DNA of 38,854 bases, taken from positions 1-38,854 of the forward strand of contig NZ_CAKKLV010000033.1 of assembly GCF_918698115.1 (NCBI RefSeq), given 5' to 3'. The translations under genes were made by a program, and so were the position numbers. This document shows, piece by piece, positions 22,925 through 31,111 of the stretch. The notes beneath the pieces are model-generated. The model was not told the DNA's origin, made no database searches, and saw only the letters and a program-made list of their open reading frames with translations. Numbering within the stretch: position 1 is the stretch's first letter; each line of letters starts with the position of its first letter. Source of the stretch: Peribacillus sp. Bi96 (GTDB lineage Bacteria; Bacillota; Bacilli; Bacillales; DSM-1321).

Positions 22925-24235
22925 TCAAAATAATGATTGATAGATTTCTTCAATCTTTTTGACCATGTTACTAGTGGTTAAATGTTTTAGTGCAAATGCC
23001 TGTGCATTGCGTGCTAATTCTTTTCTAATTGATTTTTTTCGTAATAAGAGCGATAACTTTTTTGCAAGCTTCTTTGGGTTAGCTGGTTCAACAATAAATC
23101 CTGAATAATTATTTTTAATAATTTCCGGGATTCCGCCACAATTGGTAGTAAGAATTGCTTGTTTGGTAAACATTGCCTCAATAATTGAGATTGGCAGCGT
23201 ATCGCTTGTGGTTGGCAGAATAAATATGTCTGATTCACTTAGCAATTTAGGTATGTCTTCTCTGCTGCCTAAAAAGGAAACGTTTTTCAATTCCAAATCA
23301 TTAACCTGCTTCTCGAGCTGCTTTCTCATCTCACCATCGCCTACTATCCGGACTTCTACATCTCTCAGCTTGTCTTTAATAAGCGCAAGGGCTTCAAATA
23401 GGTACTTATGACCTTTACGTGGTCGAAGGCGTGCGACACAAGTTATCACCATGTTAGGTTGGCTTTTTTTCCTTTTCTTCTGAATATTCCATCCGCCAAA
23501 ATCAATTCCAGTATAAACAGTGGTCATTTTAGATTCCTCCGCACCTAAATTTATTAGAATTGGGCGAAAGACATCACAAACGATGATTAATTGATTAGCA
23601 TTTTTAATGGCTTGTCTGTCAATGGCCGAAAAATAGATTTCCTCAACCGACCCTTTTTCCATCAAGTTAAACTTTAATCTGTTGTGGGTCATAAATCCAT
23701 GAGGTGTAAAAAGAAGAGGTTTTTGAAGGGATCGGTTTAGTATCCCTATTACATTAGCTGTATATCGATCTTGTGCGTGGATAATATCATATTGCTCCAG
23801 GTCAATATCCTTTAACATCGTATAGTAACTATATAGTTTGCTAATGTTGTGTAGAATTTTTCCATTACAGCTGCCATACCGATTGATAAAAAAATGTGTA
23901 AATTCCTCAGAATATCTAGTTCGTAATACCTCCATTTCTTTAGATGGAAAATGATTTGGTGCTATTACATGGACACTATGACCTAATTTTTCCAAGCCGT
24001 TTTTAAGTGATGTGATATAGTTTTGCAGTCCACCGATACTTGGATACTCCCAAAACGTTGTGATTAATATTTTCATTTTTTTGTTTTGAATTTCTGCTGA
24101 ATGGATTTGCTGCCTTTCTACCACTTGTTCTTCTTCAAATATTTCATTAATCTCATAATATTGATCCATAGCTGAGATTAGGTATGGAAAAAGAGTCGGC
24201 ACAAAATGCTGGTCCTTTTGATGTTCTCCTGTCAC
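22925..24235 (-). CDS. GT4-family glycosyltransferase with N-terminal extension
   Basis: A 436-residue GT-B glycosyltransferase. The true fold begins at MKILITTFWEYPSIGGLQNY (about residue 54). The C-terminal nucleotide-sugar domain has CVARLRPRKGHKYLFEALAL, RIVGDGEMRKQLE and TLPISIIEAMFTKQAILTTN. In that last motif the first Glu of the E-x7-E pair is replaced by an Asp-Thr. The first 53 residues are an extra acidic, Gln-rich piece (INEIFEEEQVVERQQ). The start is taken as GTG 24235, whose GTGA overlaps the stop of the deacetylase, with AAGGAGG 8 bases upstream. It would add a sugar to a surface glycan or lipid. Confidence 0.88.
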   Translation of the reverse strand: MTGEHQKDQHFVPTLFPYLISAMDQYYEINEIFEEEQVVERQQIHSAEIQNKKMKILITTFWEYPSIGGLQNYITSLKNGLEKLGHSVHVIAPNHFPSKEMEVLRTRYSEEFTHFFINRYGSCNGKILHNISKLYSYYTMLKDIDLEQYDIIHAQDRYTANVIGILNRSLQKPLLFTPHGFMTHNRLKFNLMEKGSVEEIYFSAIDRQAIKNANQLIIVCDVFRPILINLGAEESKMTTVYTGIDFGGWNIQKKRKKSQPNMVITCVARLRPRKGHKYLFEALALIKDKLRDVEVRIVGDGEMRKQLEKQVNDLELKNVSFLGSREDIPKLLSESDIFILPTTSDTLPISIIEAMFTKQAILTTNCGGIPEIIKNNYSGFIVEPANPKKLAKKLSLLLRKKSIRKELARNAQAFALKHLTTSNMVKKIEEIYQSLF

Positions 24236-24888
24236 TTCCACACCCTCCTTATGATTTCAAAAGCTTCTGCGAATTCGACCCCAACCGTCATTCCCCTGAC
24301 CCGCGCTAAATATTTCACTCCGTCGTATGAACGTGGATGAGGGAATGGTCTCATTTCTATATCATAATGGTGAAGAGATTGTAGCTTGTCATCGATGGTA
24401 TCTGTAATATCCACAAAATAATTGGGTTTGAATTCCTTATCATTCGTATGCTGGCTCCATTCACTGGAAGAAACCGTTTCAAAACAAAGGATCTCAATCG
24501 GTTGTTTTCCAGGCAACGGCCGGGCTGCTGTGATGACTGCTTGAAACAAAATTTGATGGTCTTTGTTTGTATCTCCATAATGATGAGTGAAAATTATAGA
24601 AGGTTTATGCTTATCCAATAGAGCTTCAATCGCTTTGGCGATTTCGTGAAGTGGAATTGTTTCCAACAATAGATTGGGGAATTCCAAAAATAGGACCTCG
24701 TCTACCCCTAAGTGTTTGTTAGCTTGCTGCATTAATGGCTGAATGTGCTGCTCCTCTTCCTTACGTCCCTTGGCGGCAATCACTGTGATTACCTTATAGC
24801 CATGATTAATTAATTTCTTTATCGTTCCGCCGCTTCCAAGAATTTCATCATCGGGATGAGCGGCAATCACTAGAACATTCATACTCAT
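24232..24888 (-). CDS. PIG-L family (LmbE-like) deacetylase
   Basis: A 218-residue zinc-dependent N-acetyl-sugar deacetylase. The AHPDDE motif is at residues 10-15 and the second metal-site segment FTHHYGDTNKDH at 100-111. The family removes acetyl from N-acetylglucosaminyl conjugates (bacillithiol, GPI or glycan precursors). The stop overlaps the GTG of the glycosyltransferase by four bases, so the two are translationally coupled and probably act on the same glycan. The ribosome site GAGGG lies in the end of an EAL-domain fragment that overlaps its start. Confidence 0.9.
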   Translation of the reverse strand: MSMNVLVIAAHPDDEILGSGGTIKKLINHGYKVITVIAAKGRKEEEQHIQPLMQQANKHLGVDEVLFLEFPNLLLETIPLHEIAKAIEALLDKHKPSIIFTHHYGDTNKDHQILFQAVITAARPLPGKQPIEILCFETVSSSEWSQHTNDKEFKPNYFVDITDTIDDKLQSLHHYDIEMRPFPHPRSYDGVKYLARVRGMTVGVEFAEAFEIIRRVWK

Positions 24889-25164
24889 TCAGATCCCTCA
24901 ACTCCATTTAATATTAGTACTCTTGTAATTATATGAAATTGATCCGAAGTGGATATGGACAATGGTAAAAAAACTTCGACACACCCATGTCGAAGCAGAA
25001 AGGTTACTTGATCGTTTGTTTCAACGCCCTCAGCGATGACTTGAAGTTTTAATAACTGTGCCATTAGAATAATAGTCTTGATGATGGTTTGATCATTTAA
25101 GTCATGAGTACATTCAGACATAAAGGATTGATCAATTTTCAGGCTTATCTTTAGTTATTCATGG
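24885..25164 (-). pseudogene. EAL-domain (c-di-GMP phosphodiesterase) C-terminal fragment
   Basis: Reads SLKIDQSFMSECTHDLNDQT, then KLQVIAEGVETNDQVTFLLR and HGC. LKIDxSF and VIAEGVETxxQ are the EAL-domain signatures around the metal-binding Asp and Glu. The EAL motif itself, the N-terminal half and the usual QGY end (replaced by VEVFLPLS) are gone. It ends in ATGA shared with the deacetylase start. At 25140-25165 it meets an aldolase fragment on the opposite strand. Confidence 0.8.
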
Positions 25165-25408
25165 AGGTACAGGTGTTAATGAAATGGATATTCATGAATT
25201 AATAAATAATGGGATTCGTAAATTTAATGTTGGTACTGAGTTGTTAGTAGCATGGACGAAAACAGCGAAAGAAACATTCGGAGAAACAAAAGTAACTAAA
25301 TCATTACGACATAATATTATTCCATGTAATAAGGCAGTAAAAGAAATTGTCAAACATAAAATTGGAATCTTCATGAATAAAGAAGACAGTACGCTTCAAG
25401 TAAAATAG
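25140..25408 (+). pseudogene. Class II aldolase (FbaA/GatY type), C-terminal fragment
   Basis: LVIHGGTGVNEMDIHELINN, then GIRKFNVGTELLVAWTKTAK, matches the C-terminal active-site region of class II fructose/tagatose-bisphosphate aldolases, with the zinc-ligand His (VIHGGTG) and the phosphate-binding NVGTE. Only about 85 of some 285 residues remain. It has no start region; the 5' edge coincides with the EAL fragment. Confidence 0.85.
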
Positions 25409-25464
25409 TCAAAAAAAAGTTCATTTGGCATTTTTGTAAGAGTTGGAGAAGATGGATAATAAAG

Positions 25465-25497
25465 AGAGTACGGGGTATTCCTAGTACTCTTTCTTTA
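25465..25497 (+). terminator. Terminator behind the aldolase fragment
   Basis: Perfect 7-base stem AGAGTAC / GTACTCT, 12-base loop, then TTCTTTATT. Confidence 0.75.
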
Positions 25498-25521
25498 TTC
25501 GTTAGATTATGAGGTGGTAAG

Positions 25522-26160
25522 ATGGATAAAGCCTTAATCTTATTAGCAGGTTTACCAGGAACAGGGAAAACCTACTTGAGTAATATCATCAATAGTAAAT
25601 TAGGGTCATTTTATAATCTTTCTCAGGATGACTTGAAAGAATATTATTGTGATATATATGGTTATCGTAATTTAGAAGAAAAGCAGAAGATAGAAAAGAT
25701 AGCATGGGCGAAGTACTATGAAATAATGGAACAGCAAATGCAAGTAGGCGACAATATTATGTCTGATTATCCTTTTAGTCAGAAACAAAAACCTCATATT
25801 CAGCAATTAGTAGATAGATATGGTTATAAGGTCGTTACTATTCGGTTAATTGCAGATTTAGATGTTTTGTTTGAACGGCAAAAAAAGCGAGATTTGGATC
25901 CCACAAGGCATTTGAGTCATATCGTGACTTCCTATAAAAAAGGGGATCATTTAGCTAATAGAAGTAATGCAGATAATTTATTGATCTATGAGGAATTTAT
26001 AAATAGATGTACAACAAGAGGATATGACACGTTTGAATTAGGGAAATTATATGAAGTCGATGTATCAGATTATACAAAAGTGAATTATTCTAGGTTGTTG
26101 GAAGATATAGAACGGGGATACATTAAAAGGTACATTTCTGAAACTAGCAAAGAATTGTGA
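25522..26160 (+). CDS. P-loop kinase / AAA_33-type ATPase
   Basis: A 212-residue nucleotide-binding protein. Walker A is GLPGTGKT (10-17), the Walker-B-like Asp is in NIMSDYPFS (about 82), and a lid Arg pair lies in ERQKKRDLDPTRH. The layout matches small polynucleotide-kinase, gluconokinase or zeta-toxin-like P-loop kinases that phosphorylate a small molecule. No partner antitoxin is visible upstream. GAGGTGG precedes ATG 25522. Its proximity to an aldolase fragment would fit a sugar kinase in a former catabolic operon, but this is only inferred. Confidence 0.75.
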   Translation: MDKALILLAGLPGTGKTYLSNIINSKLGSFYNLSQDDLKEYYCDIYGYRNLEEKQKIEKIAWAKYYEIMEQQMQVGDNIMSDYPFSQKQKPHIQQLVDRYGYKVVTIRLIADLDVLFERQKKRDLDPTRHLSHIVTSYKKGDHLANRSNADNLLIYEEFINRCTTRGYDTFELGKLYEVDVSDYTKVNYSRLLEDIERGYIKRYISETSKEL

Positions 26161-26311
26161 AATCCAAAACTTAGAGGCTTTTTTACTTACATTATATTAT
26201 TCATCTCTTTATGCATATAACCCTTGGTGCAGAATCTAAGGGCTTGAAGGAATACGATTTTACTGTAGAGAATGTCGTGACAAAGTAAGAGAATTATTGA
26301 AGTTCCTCACT

Positions 26312-26533
26312 ATGAAAACTTATAACTTTGGTAGTGCAGCAGAAACATTGAGAAAGAAACTTTCTCAAAAAATAAAAGGTGTACCCTAAGAGGACTTGGA
26401 ACAAATTGTTCATTACGCTCTGAAATATCACGCTAAAGTCCAACATCATCATCGTAAAGGTGATGATCACGAGTATACTAGTCGTGATAATAAGCACATG
26501 TACTATAAGATTCTTGCTGACACTAATTTATAA
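26312..26533 (+). pseudogene. Small gene interrupted by an in-frame stop
   Basis: MKTYNFGSAAETLRKKLSQK, then IKGVP, a TAA, and without frame change EDLEQIVHYALKYHAKVQHH, then HRKGDDHEYTSRDNKHMYYK and stop. The amphipathic character is continuous across the stop, so it looks like one 73-residue protein with a nonsense change. The frame is open upstream to 26240 (FYCRECRDKVREL), hinting at a longer original protein. A strong terminator follows. Function unknown. Confidence 0.45.
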
Positions 26534-26541
26534 GTGGTGAC

Positions 26542-26575
26542 AAAACTGACTATCGCTTTGAGGTAGTCAGTTTTT
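26542..26575 (+). terminator. Strong terminator
   Basis: AAAACTGACTA / TAGTCAGTTTT, an 11-base perfect stem with an 11-base loop and a T-run. Confidence 0.85.
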
Positions 26576-26659
26576 AATTAAATTACAGAGGAGTTTCCAG
26601 AGAACCCTGATTTAGACTTAGGGAAATAAGGTCCAATTGGTGGCACGGAACTAGGTGGT

Positions 26660-26738
26660 AAATCTTGAGGATAAGGCTGGCCAGTTTTCTAAAGGCACGG
26701 GACCGGGAGCCAGGCCCAACCAGATGTAACACCCACAA
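26660..26738. repeat. 80-base repeat of unknown nature, copy A
   Basis: From AAATCTTGAGGATAAGGCTG to GATGTAACACCCACAA, nearly the same as 38287-38366. The differences are one single-base indel and a cluster in the GC-rich middle (GGGACCGGGAGCC here, GGGCAAGGCGCC there). It is non-coding, more GC-rich than its surroundings and can form small stems. The rest of 26576-26937 shows no gene. Confidence 0.65.
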
Positions 26739-26937
26739 CGGATAAGGATAGATAGAGGCTATGCAAGAGAAGGAAGGTAAGCGAATAGATGATCTAATCT
26801 TATATGGAAACAGAAGAAAGGAAAAGGAAATCTTATCGGTATCCCTAACAACTTCTGGATAGGCTATACTTATCTAGACAGAAAATTTAAGGTCAGGTAG
26901 ACTACAGATACAACTAGTTATAGAAAAGAGGACCGAT

Positions 26938-27645
26938 ATGCGACGTGATATACAACTGAATGAACAAGCTTTCTCTTCCAAGGAAGTGGCAGAAGAAGTG
27001 GGGATTGCAACTCCCACTGTTCGAAAGTATGGTCAAATCTTAGAGCGGAATGGATATGAGTTTTTGAAAGATGGAGATCGACGTATCTTTGTTCAATCTG
27101 ACATTGTAGCGCTTATAGCGCTACGCGATACGGACAAGCCCCTAGACGATACAGCTAAAGAACTTGTATATCAACAAAAAGAAAGATTAGAAGGATCCAA
27201 TGAAACACAGATAGCGGTACCCGATACATATAAAAATTTACCCCACGACCCCAATCAATTAAACGAGGTCTTAATGTTTTTAGTCAATGAACTCGCAGCC
27301 ACACGTGAAATGAATGTCCAACTGACAAACGATATGTCACAGCTTAAAACAAAGGTTTCCCGGCTCCAGCAAGATCATCATGTTATAAGTTCTAGTATTG
27401 GAAATTCAGCGCAAAGAACTAATGCTAAAATTGAACAATTAACTGAACAACAAAATACCCATTACGAAACATTGCTGGAACAAGAAAAACAAAAAAGTGA
27501 ACTCTTACAAAAAGAAATACAAAATATGCGGGACGAACAGAAAAAAGAATGGAATTCACAAAATGAATTTAATAAACGTTTAGAAGAGGCTATACAAAAA
27601 CGTTCCGAAAAATGGCGGGGGCTTTTCTCCATATTCAGAAAATAA
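26938..27645 (+). CDS. MerR-like HTH coiled-coil protein (RacA-like, DUF3967), intact copy
   Basis: A 235-residue protein. The N-terminal MerR-type helix-turn-helix is FSSKEVAEEVGIATPTVRKY and GYEFLKDGDRRIFVQSDI (about 12-60). A long coiled coil runs over about 105-215 (Q/E/K-rich), and it ends in a DUF3967-like basic tail, RSEKWRGLFSIFRK. Proteins of this layout are common on Bacillus plasmids and resemble RacA, the sporulation DNA-anchoring protein; a DNA-organising or partition role is plausible. The ribosome site GAGGACC precedes ATG 26938. Two decayed relatives follow in tandem. Confidence 0.8.
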   Translation: MRRDIQLNEQAFSSKEVAEEVGIATPTVRKYGQILERNGYEFLKDGDRRIFVQSDIVALIALRDTDKPLDDTAKELVYQQKERLEGSNETQIAVPDTYKNLPHDPNQLNEVLMFLVNELAATREMNVQLTNDMSQLKTKVSRLQQDHHVISSSIGNSAQRTNAKIEQLTEQQNTHYETLLEQEKQKSELLQKEIQNMRDEQKKEWNSQNEFNKRLEEAIQKRSEKWRGLFSIFRK

Positions 27646-28082
27646 GGTGAGTGTTAAGGTTTTTTTGCCTAGCTGTGTATTGATTTGTTGAAGCAAATTA
27701 TTGATGTAGAAACATTTGATATATCTTTTTTAAATAAATAATGATGGATAAAAGCATTGAGATGCGAATCCACAAAACTTTTAAAAAATCATAGTGCCAT
27801 ATATGATTCGCGTAGTTGAAACACAGAATTAAGAAAGAATATTTCAATTTTACAGGATTTGGTACCTGCTATGTGAGAGCTCGGCGATACCAGTGTATCG
27901 GACGTTCTACCAAAGGCAAACTAAGGCTCAATTGAAATTCATTGGAGATTTGTTTAAGCGATATGCATCTAAAACAAGAGTTATCCTTACTAGAGTTGCT
28001 CCAGACAGGGGTGTATCGCTGGGCGATATAACTTGCAAATAAATTCGAAACCTTTAGGTTTAATAGAAAAGTGGCGTTCGAT
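27646..28082. other. Spacer between DUF3967-like copies with two hairpins
   Basis: CGATAC-CAGT-GTATCG at 27884-27899 and TATCGC-TGG-GCGATA at 28014-28028. No intact gene. Confidence 0.4.
28014..28028. promoter_or_regulatory. Hairpin TATCGC-TGG-GCGATA upstream of decayed copy 2
   Basis: A perfect inverted repeat about 55 bases before the copy 2 start. The same 15 bases recur at 28557-28571 at the same distance before copy 3. It is a candidate binding site for the encoded HTH proteins. Confidence 0.45.
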
Positions 28083-28510
28083 ATGCAAACATGATATACA
28101 TCCGAATGAACGAGTATTCTTTTCTAAGGAATTGGGGATGCAACACCCACTGTTCAAAAGTATGGTCAAAACTTAGAACGAAACGGATATGAGTTTTTAA
28201 GATGGTAGTTGCCTATCTTTATTCAATCTGACATCGAAGCGCACATAGCGTTACGCGATACGGACAAGTCCCTAGAGGGTACAGCTAAAGACCTTGTGTA
28301 TCTACAAAAAGATAGATCAGATGAATCTATTGAAACAGAGATAGCGATACCTGATACATATGACAATTTAACCCATAATTTCAAACGAATAAAAGAGATT
28401 TTAATTGTTTTAACCAATGAACTCGCAGCTACGCGTGAAATGAACATCCACTGACAAACGATATGTCTCAGCTTAAAACAACGGTTTCCCAGCTCCAGCA
28501 AGAACTATGA
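28083..28510 (+). pseudogene. Decayed DUF3967/RacA-like gene, copy 2
   Basis: Collinear with the intact copy from the start (ATACATCCGAATGAACGAG) through the HTH and the stretch IFIQSDIEAHIALRDTDKSL to NELAATREMNIH, with several frameshifts. It stops after CAGCTCCAGCAAGA, where the coiled coil should begin, so about 80 C-terminal codons are missing. Confidence 0.8.
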
Positions 28511-28556
28511 TAGTGTTCCTCAAGAAAGGGGCTTATCGGTTCTTTTTTGTGTTTCG

Positions 28557-28571
28557 TATCGCTGGGCGATA
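28557..28571. promoter_or_regulatory. Hairpin TATCGC-TGG-GCGATA upstream of decayed copy 3
   Basis: Identical to 28014-28028, including the following bases ATATAAC and nearby AATAAAT. Confidence 0.45.
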
Positions 28572-28626
28572 TAACATGAAAATAAATCCACGGAACCTTC
28601 ATCTTTAATAGAAAGGGAGGTCCGAT

Positions 28627-29064
28627 ATGCGACAGGATATACATCCGAATGAATGAGCATCCTCTTCCAAGGAAGTGGAGATGCAAAATCAATGTTCGAA
28701 AGTATGTTTAAAACTTAGAGCGAAATGGATAGTTATTGTTAAAATGTGGAAATAGACACATCTTCGTTCAATCCGACATCGAAAAGCTTAAAGCGTTACG
28801 CGATACGAGCAACCCTCTAAACGATAGAGCTAAAGACCCTTGTATCAAGAAAAAGAAAGATTAGAAGGAACCAATGAAACAGAGATAGCGATACGATACA
28901 TATGACAATATATTTAACCCATGTTCTCATTCAATTAATAGAGAGCTTGATTTTTTAACCAATGAACTCGCAGCTACGCGTGAAATGAACATCTAACTGA
29001 CAAACGATATGTCACATCTTAAAACTGAACAACAAAAAACCCATTACGAAACATTTCTTCAATA
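28627..29064 (+). pseudogene. Decayed DUF3967/RacA-like gene, copy 3
   Basis: Starts GATATGCGACAGGATATAC like the intact copy, with an excellent ribosome site (GGGAGG). It is then riddled with frameshifts and stops. The ELAATREMN segment is recognisable at about 28963-28990, followed by an internal deletion that joins it directly to the QQKTHYETF stretch. Confidence 0.8.
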
Positions 29065-29313
29065 AGAAAAAGGTTTCATTACTTTTTTTTTAGTCTCCTT
29101 TACGATATTCATGTGTTAATTTGCGTTAATAACTATTTAAACCTAAGGCAATTAAATCAAAAGTAGAAATTCCTTTGTTCCAACTATTCGGAATCACTAT
29201 TTTCAAATTTCAACAATTTCCCGAGAAATATCTACAAATTCTGAGTAGATATCGACAAAATTAGAAGCTTCTAAAAGAAGTAGTAAAACATAAGTACATC
29301 GAAAAGAGTAAAT
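29065..29313. other. AT-rich stretch without visible gene
   Basis: Only short frames with no ribosome site. I see nothing further here. Confidence 0.3.
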
Positions 29314-29565
29314 ATGACTAAATTCTTAGCCAGGCACACTTATTGGGTAAAAATGATATCTATGCAGTAATTATTGCAGGATTTTCAGATAAAGTTGCAA
29401 AGATATATTTTTGTGATGGCTTGATTTTTTACGCATGTAAATAACGTATATGATGACGTTTTTTTAACTTATATACAAGTTGCAAAAGAGAGCTTCTTTA
29501 TCGAGCATAACGAAGAGTTTAATATTAATGAAGTTAATACATTGGTGAAAATTATGACCAATTGA
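29314..29565 (+). pseudogene. Frameshifted small unknown gene
   Basis: Starts MTKFL, then one frame change gives LSQAHLLGKNDIYAVIIAGF and SDKVAKIYFCDGLIFYAC. A second change gives NNVYDDVFLTYIQVAKESFF and EFNINEVNTLVKIMTN, ending at TGA 29565. Together this is about 85 residues of a coherent amphipathic protein of unknown family. Confidence 0.4.
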
Positions 29566-29633
29566 GCTGCTTTTTTATTAAAACTGCGGGATAGTGGCTG
29601 TGGAAAATGAATAAGAAGAAACAGCATAACTAG

Positions 29634-29663
29634 AGCCCATCTCAAACGAGAAGGGCTTTTTTT
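29634..29663 (+). terminator. Strong terminator
   Basis: AGCCC-A-TCTC / GAGA-A-GGGCT, loop AAAC, then seven T. It closes the decayed gene upstream. Confidence 0.85.
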
Positions 29664-29786
29664 GTCCTCGGGTTTGTCCTCTTCTTAATAATATCGCATT
29701 TAAATTAATTTAGTTGAATTCTTGCGAAATATTGATATATAGTCCTTTTTTGTATCCTATTACTTTCTATTTTATTTAAAGATGAA

Positions 29787-29905
29787 TGGGCGGAATGATG
29801 TAATCATTCCCCAAAACCCTTGAATTATAGGGGTTTTTAAGATGGAGATAAGTGAAATGCTAACTTTTTGCTAACTTTCAGTTTCTGAAAACTTACTTTC
29901 ACTAT
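29787..29905. repeat. Integrase-adjacent conserved region, copy 3 (candidate att)
   Basis: ATGGGCGGAATGATGTAATC and onward, aligned with 9765 and 18220 but more diverged. The palindrome is preserved by compensating change: GGAATGAT..ATCATTCC here, against GGCATGAT..ATCATCGCC in copy 1. Confidence 0.55.
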
Positions 29906-30671
29906 TTAGAGGAGACCTTTCGTAAGTTCAATGAACTTACGAAAGGTCTTTTTTCAATATTTTTTGTCATATGAGCGTAGATGTTCATTGTTGTATTTAT
30001 GTGTGAATGTCCTAATCTCTCTTGTATCACTTTTATACCAGCACCAGCTTCAATGTGAAGAGATGTGTGGGTATGTCTAAAACTGTGTGGAGTGATGTGC
30101 TTTTTTAATCTTCATATGCTTCATTTGTTCGGACTGTAATAAATTTTTGTGATTCTTAGTTTTTCTTTATGAAGTCAAGGGTTGACCACTTTAGAGCAAG
30201 AATTTCTTCCAAGCGAACTCCCGTATACGCTAAGTTGCAAAGGCAAGATAGTCAAAAGAAAGTCCATTTTCTTTAGCAATACTTAAGAATGCCTTCAATT
30301 CACTTAATTCCAAAAATTTATCTTTGGGTTCTTCTTCAACGTCTTTTATAGTTATTTGTTTTTTAGGCATAACAAAACCTTCTGTTGGGTTTGCAAGTAG
30401 TAAATCTTGGCGGAGAGCGTGTTTAAAAATCATATTTACAGTAGTATGAATGCTATCAAGGTAGTTATGGCTAAACTTCTTGGACAATTCATTGAAATGG
30501 GACTGATACATATGCCTTGTTATCTTTCGCAAAAGGAGATGACCCCATTTTAGATATAAGGTGCTTTATAGCAATGCTACGAGTTCTTACACTGCTTACT
30601 TTTACTTGAATACCAAAATATTCAATCCATTTCATCGCGAAATTTTTAAAAGTGATATTCATTTCCTTCAA
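29906..30671 (-). pseudogene. Tyrosine recombinase, nearly full length but frameshifted, copy 3
   Basis: The N-terminal SAM-like region survives in pieces: NITFKNFAMKWIEYFGIQVK near 30655, MYQSHFNELSKKFSHNYLDS, NPTEGFVMPKKQITIKDVEE, and KFLELSELKAFLSIAKENGL. A large internal deletion near 30110-30170 removes much of the catalytic domain. The end, with the H-x-x-R region and the VIQERLGHSHINTTMNIYAH-like box, remains. It is inactive. It shows what the missing N-terminus of copy 1 looked like. Confidence 0.85.
29914..29954 (+). terminator. Perfect palindromic terminator in the integrase 3' end, copy 3
   Basis: A 17-base perfect inverted repeat (GACCTTTCGTAAGTTCA, one central A, then its complement) followed by TTTTTTC on the plus strand. 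It overlaps the last integrase codons. Confidence 0.7.
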
Positions 30672-31010
30672 TTCGGTTTCGTATTTCTAGATTGGTATAG
30701 AGAAACGCCTAAGATAAACCTGATACCATCGTAACTCGGTTAAAGTTAATTTTAGCTTTTGTTTTTATAAGACGTTGTAAAACCTGGGAAAATACTTTGA
30801 TATACTTTGAGATTGCATCTAAAAGAATCCTCCGTCAAATAAAGAGAGATTTGAACTTTGGGTCATGAGGATGAAGTTTAGTTTACTTACACTTTTTGTA
30901 CTATATAGTCTACAACAAAAGACCATAACATTTACAACATTTGATGAGCAGGCAAATAAAGAATCTAATAGTATACTAGTATTGTGTCTTACCATTTAGG
31001 GTAATCGCAC
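30672..31010. other. No intact gene; one small frameshifted minus-strand frame
   Basis: On the minus strand, from ATG 30818 behind GGAGG, a frame MQSQSISKYF changes register and continues QVLQRLIKTKAKINFNRVTM to a stop at 30709. It could be a small decayed gene. The remainder to 31010 holds no gene that I can see. Confidence 0.3.
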
Positions 31011-31063
31011 AGCCGGTGATTGGCTAGTGGATATTTTGCCATTTTGCCAGTGCCGGTTTTTTG
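31011..31063 (+). promoter_or_regulatory. Leader hairpin with T-run before the sensor kinase gene
   Basis: CCGG..TGGC..TGG-loop-CCA..GCCA..CCGG followed by TTTTTTG, ending about 49 bases before the kinase start. As no gene lies directly upstream, it may be an attenuator in the kinase leader rather than a plain terminator. It fits no riboswitch class that I can name. Confidence 0.4.
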
Positions 31064-31111
31064 TTAGATAATGATAGATAATGATTCTTGCAAATAAAGG
31101 AAGGTGCCGTT

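Noticed and set aside
31011..31063. c-di-GMP or other known riboswitch
   Set aside because: I could not find the conserved core of any class that I know; only a hairpin with T-run is supported.
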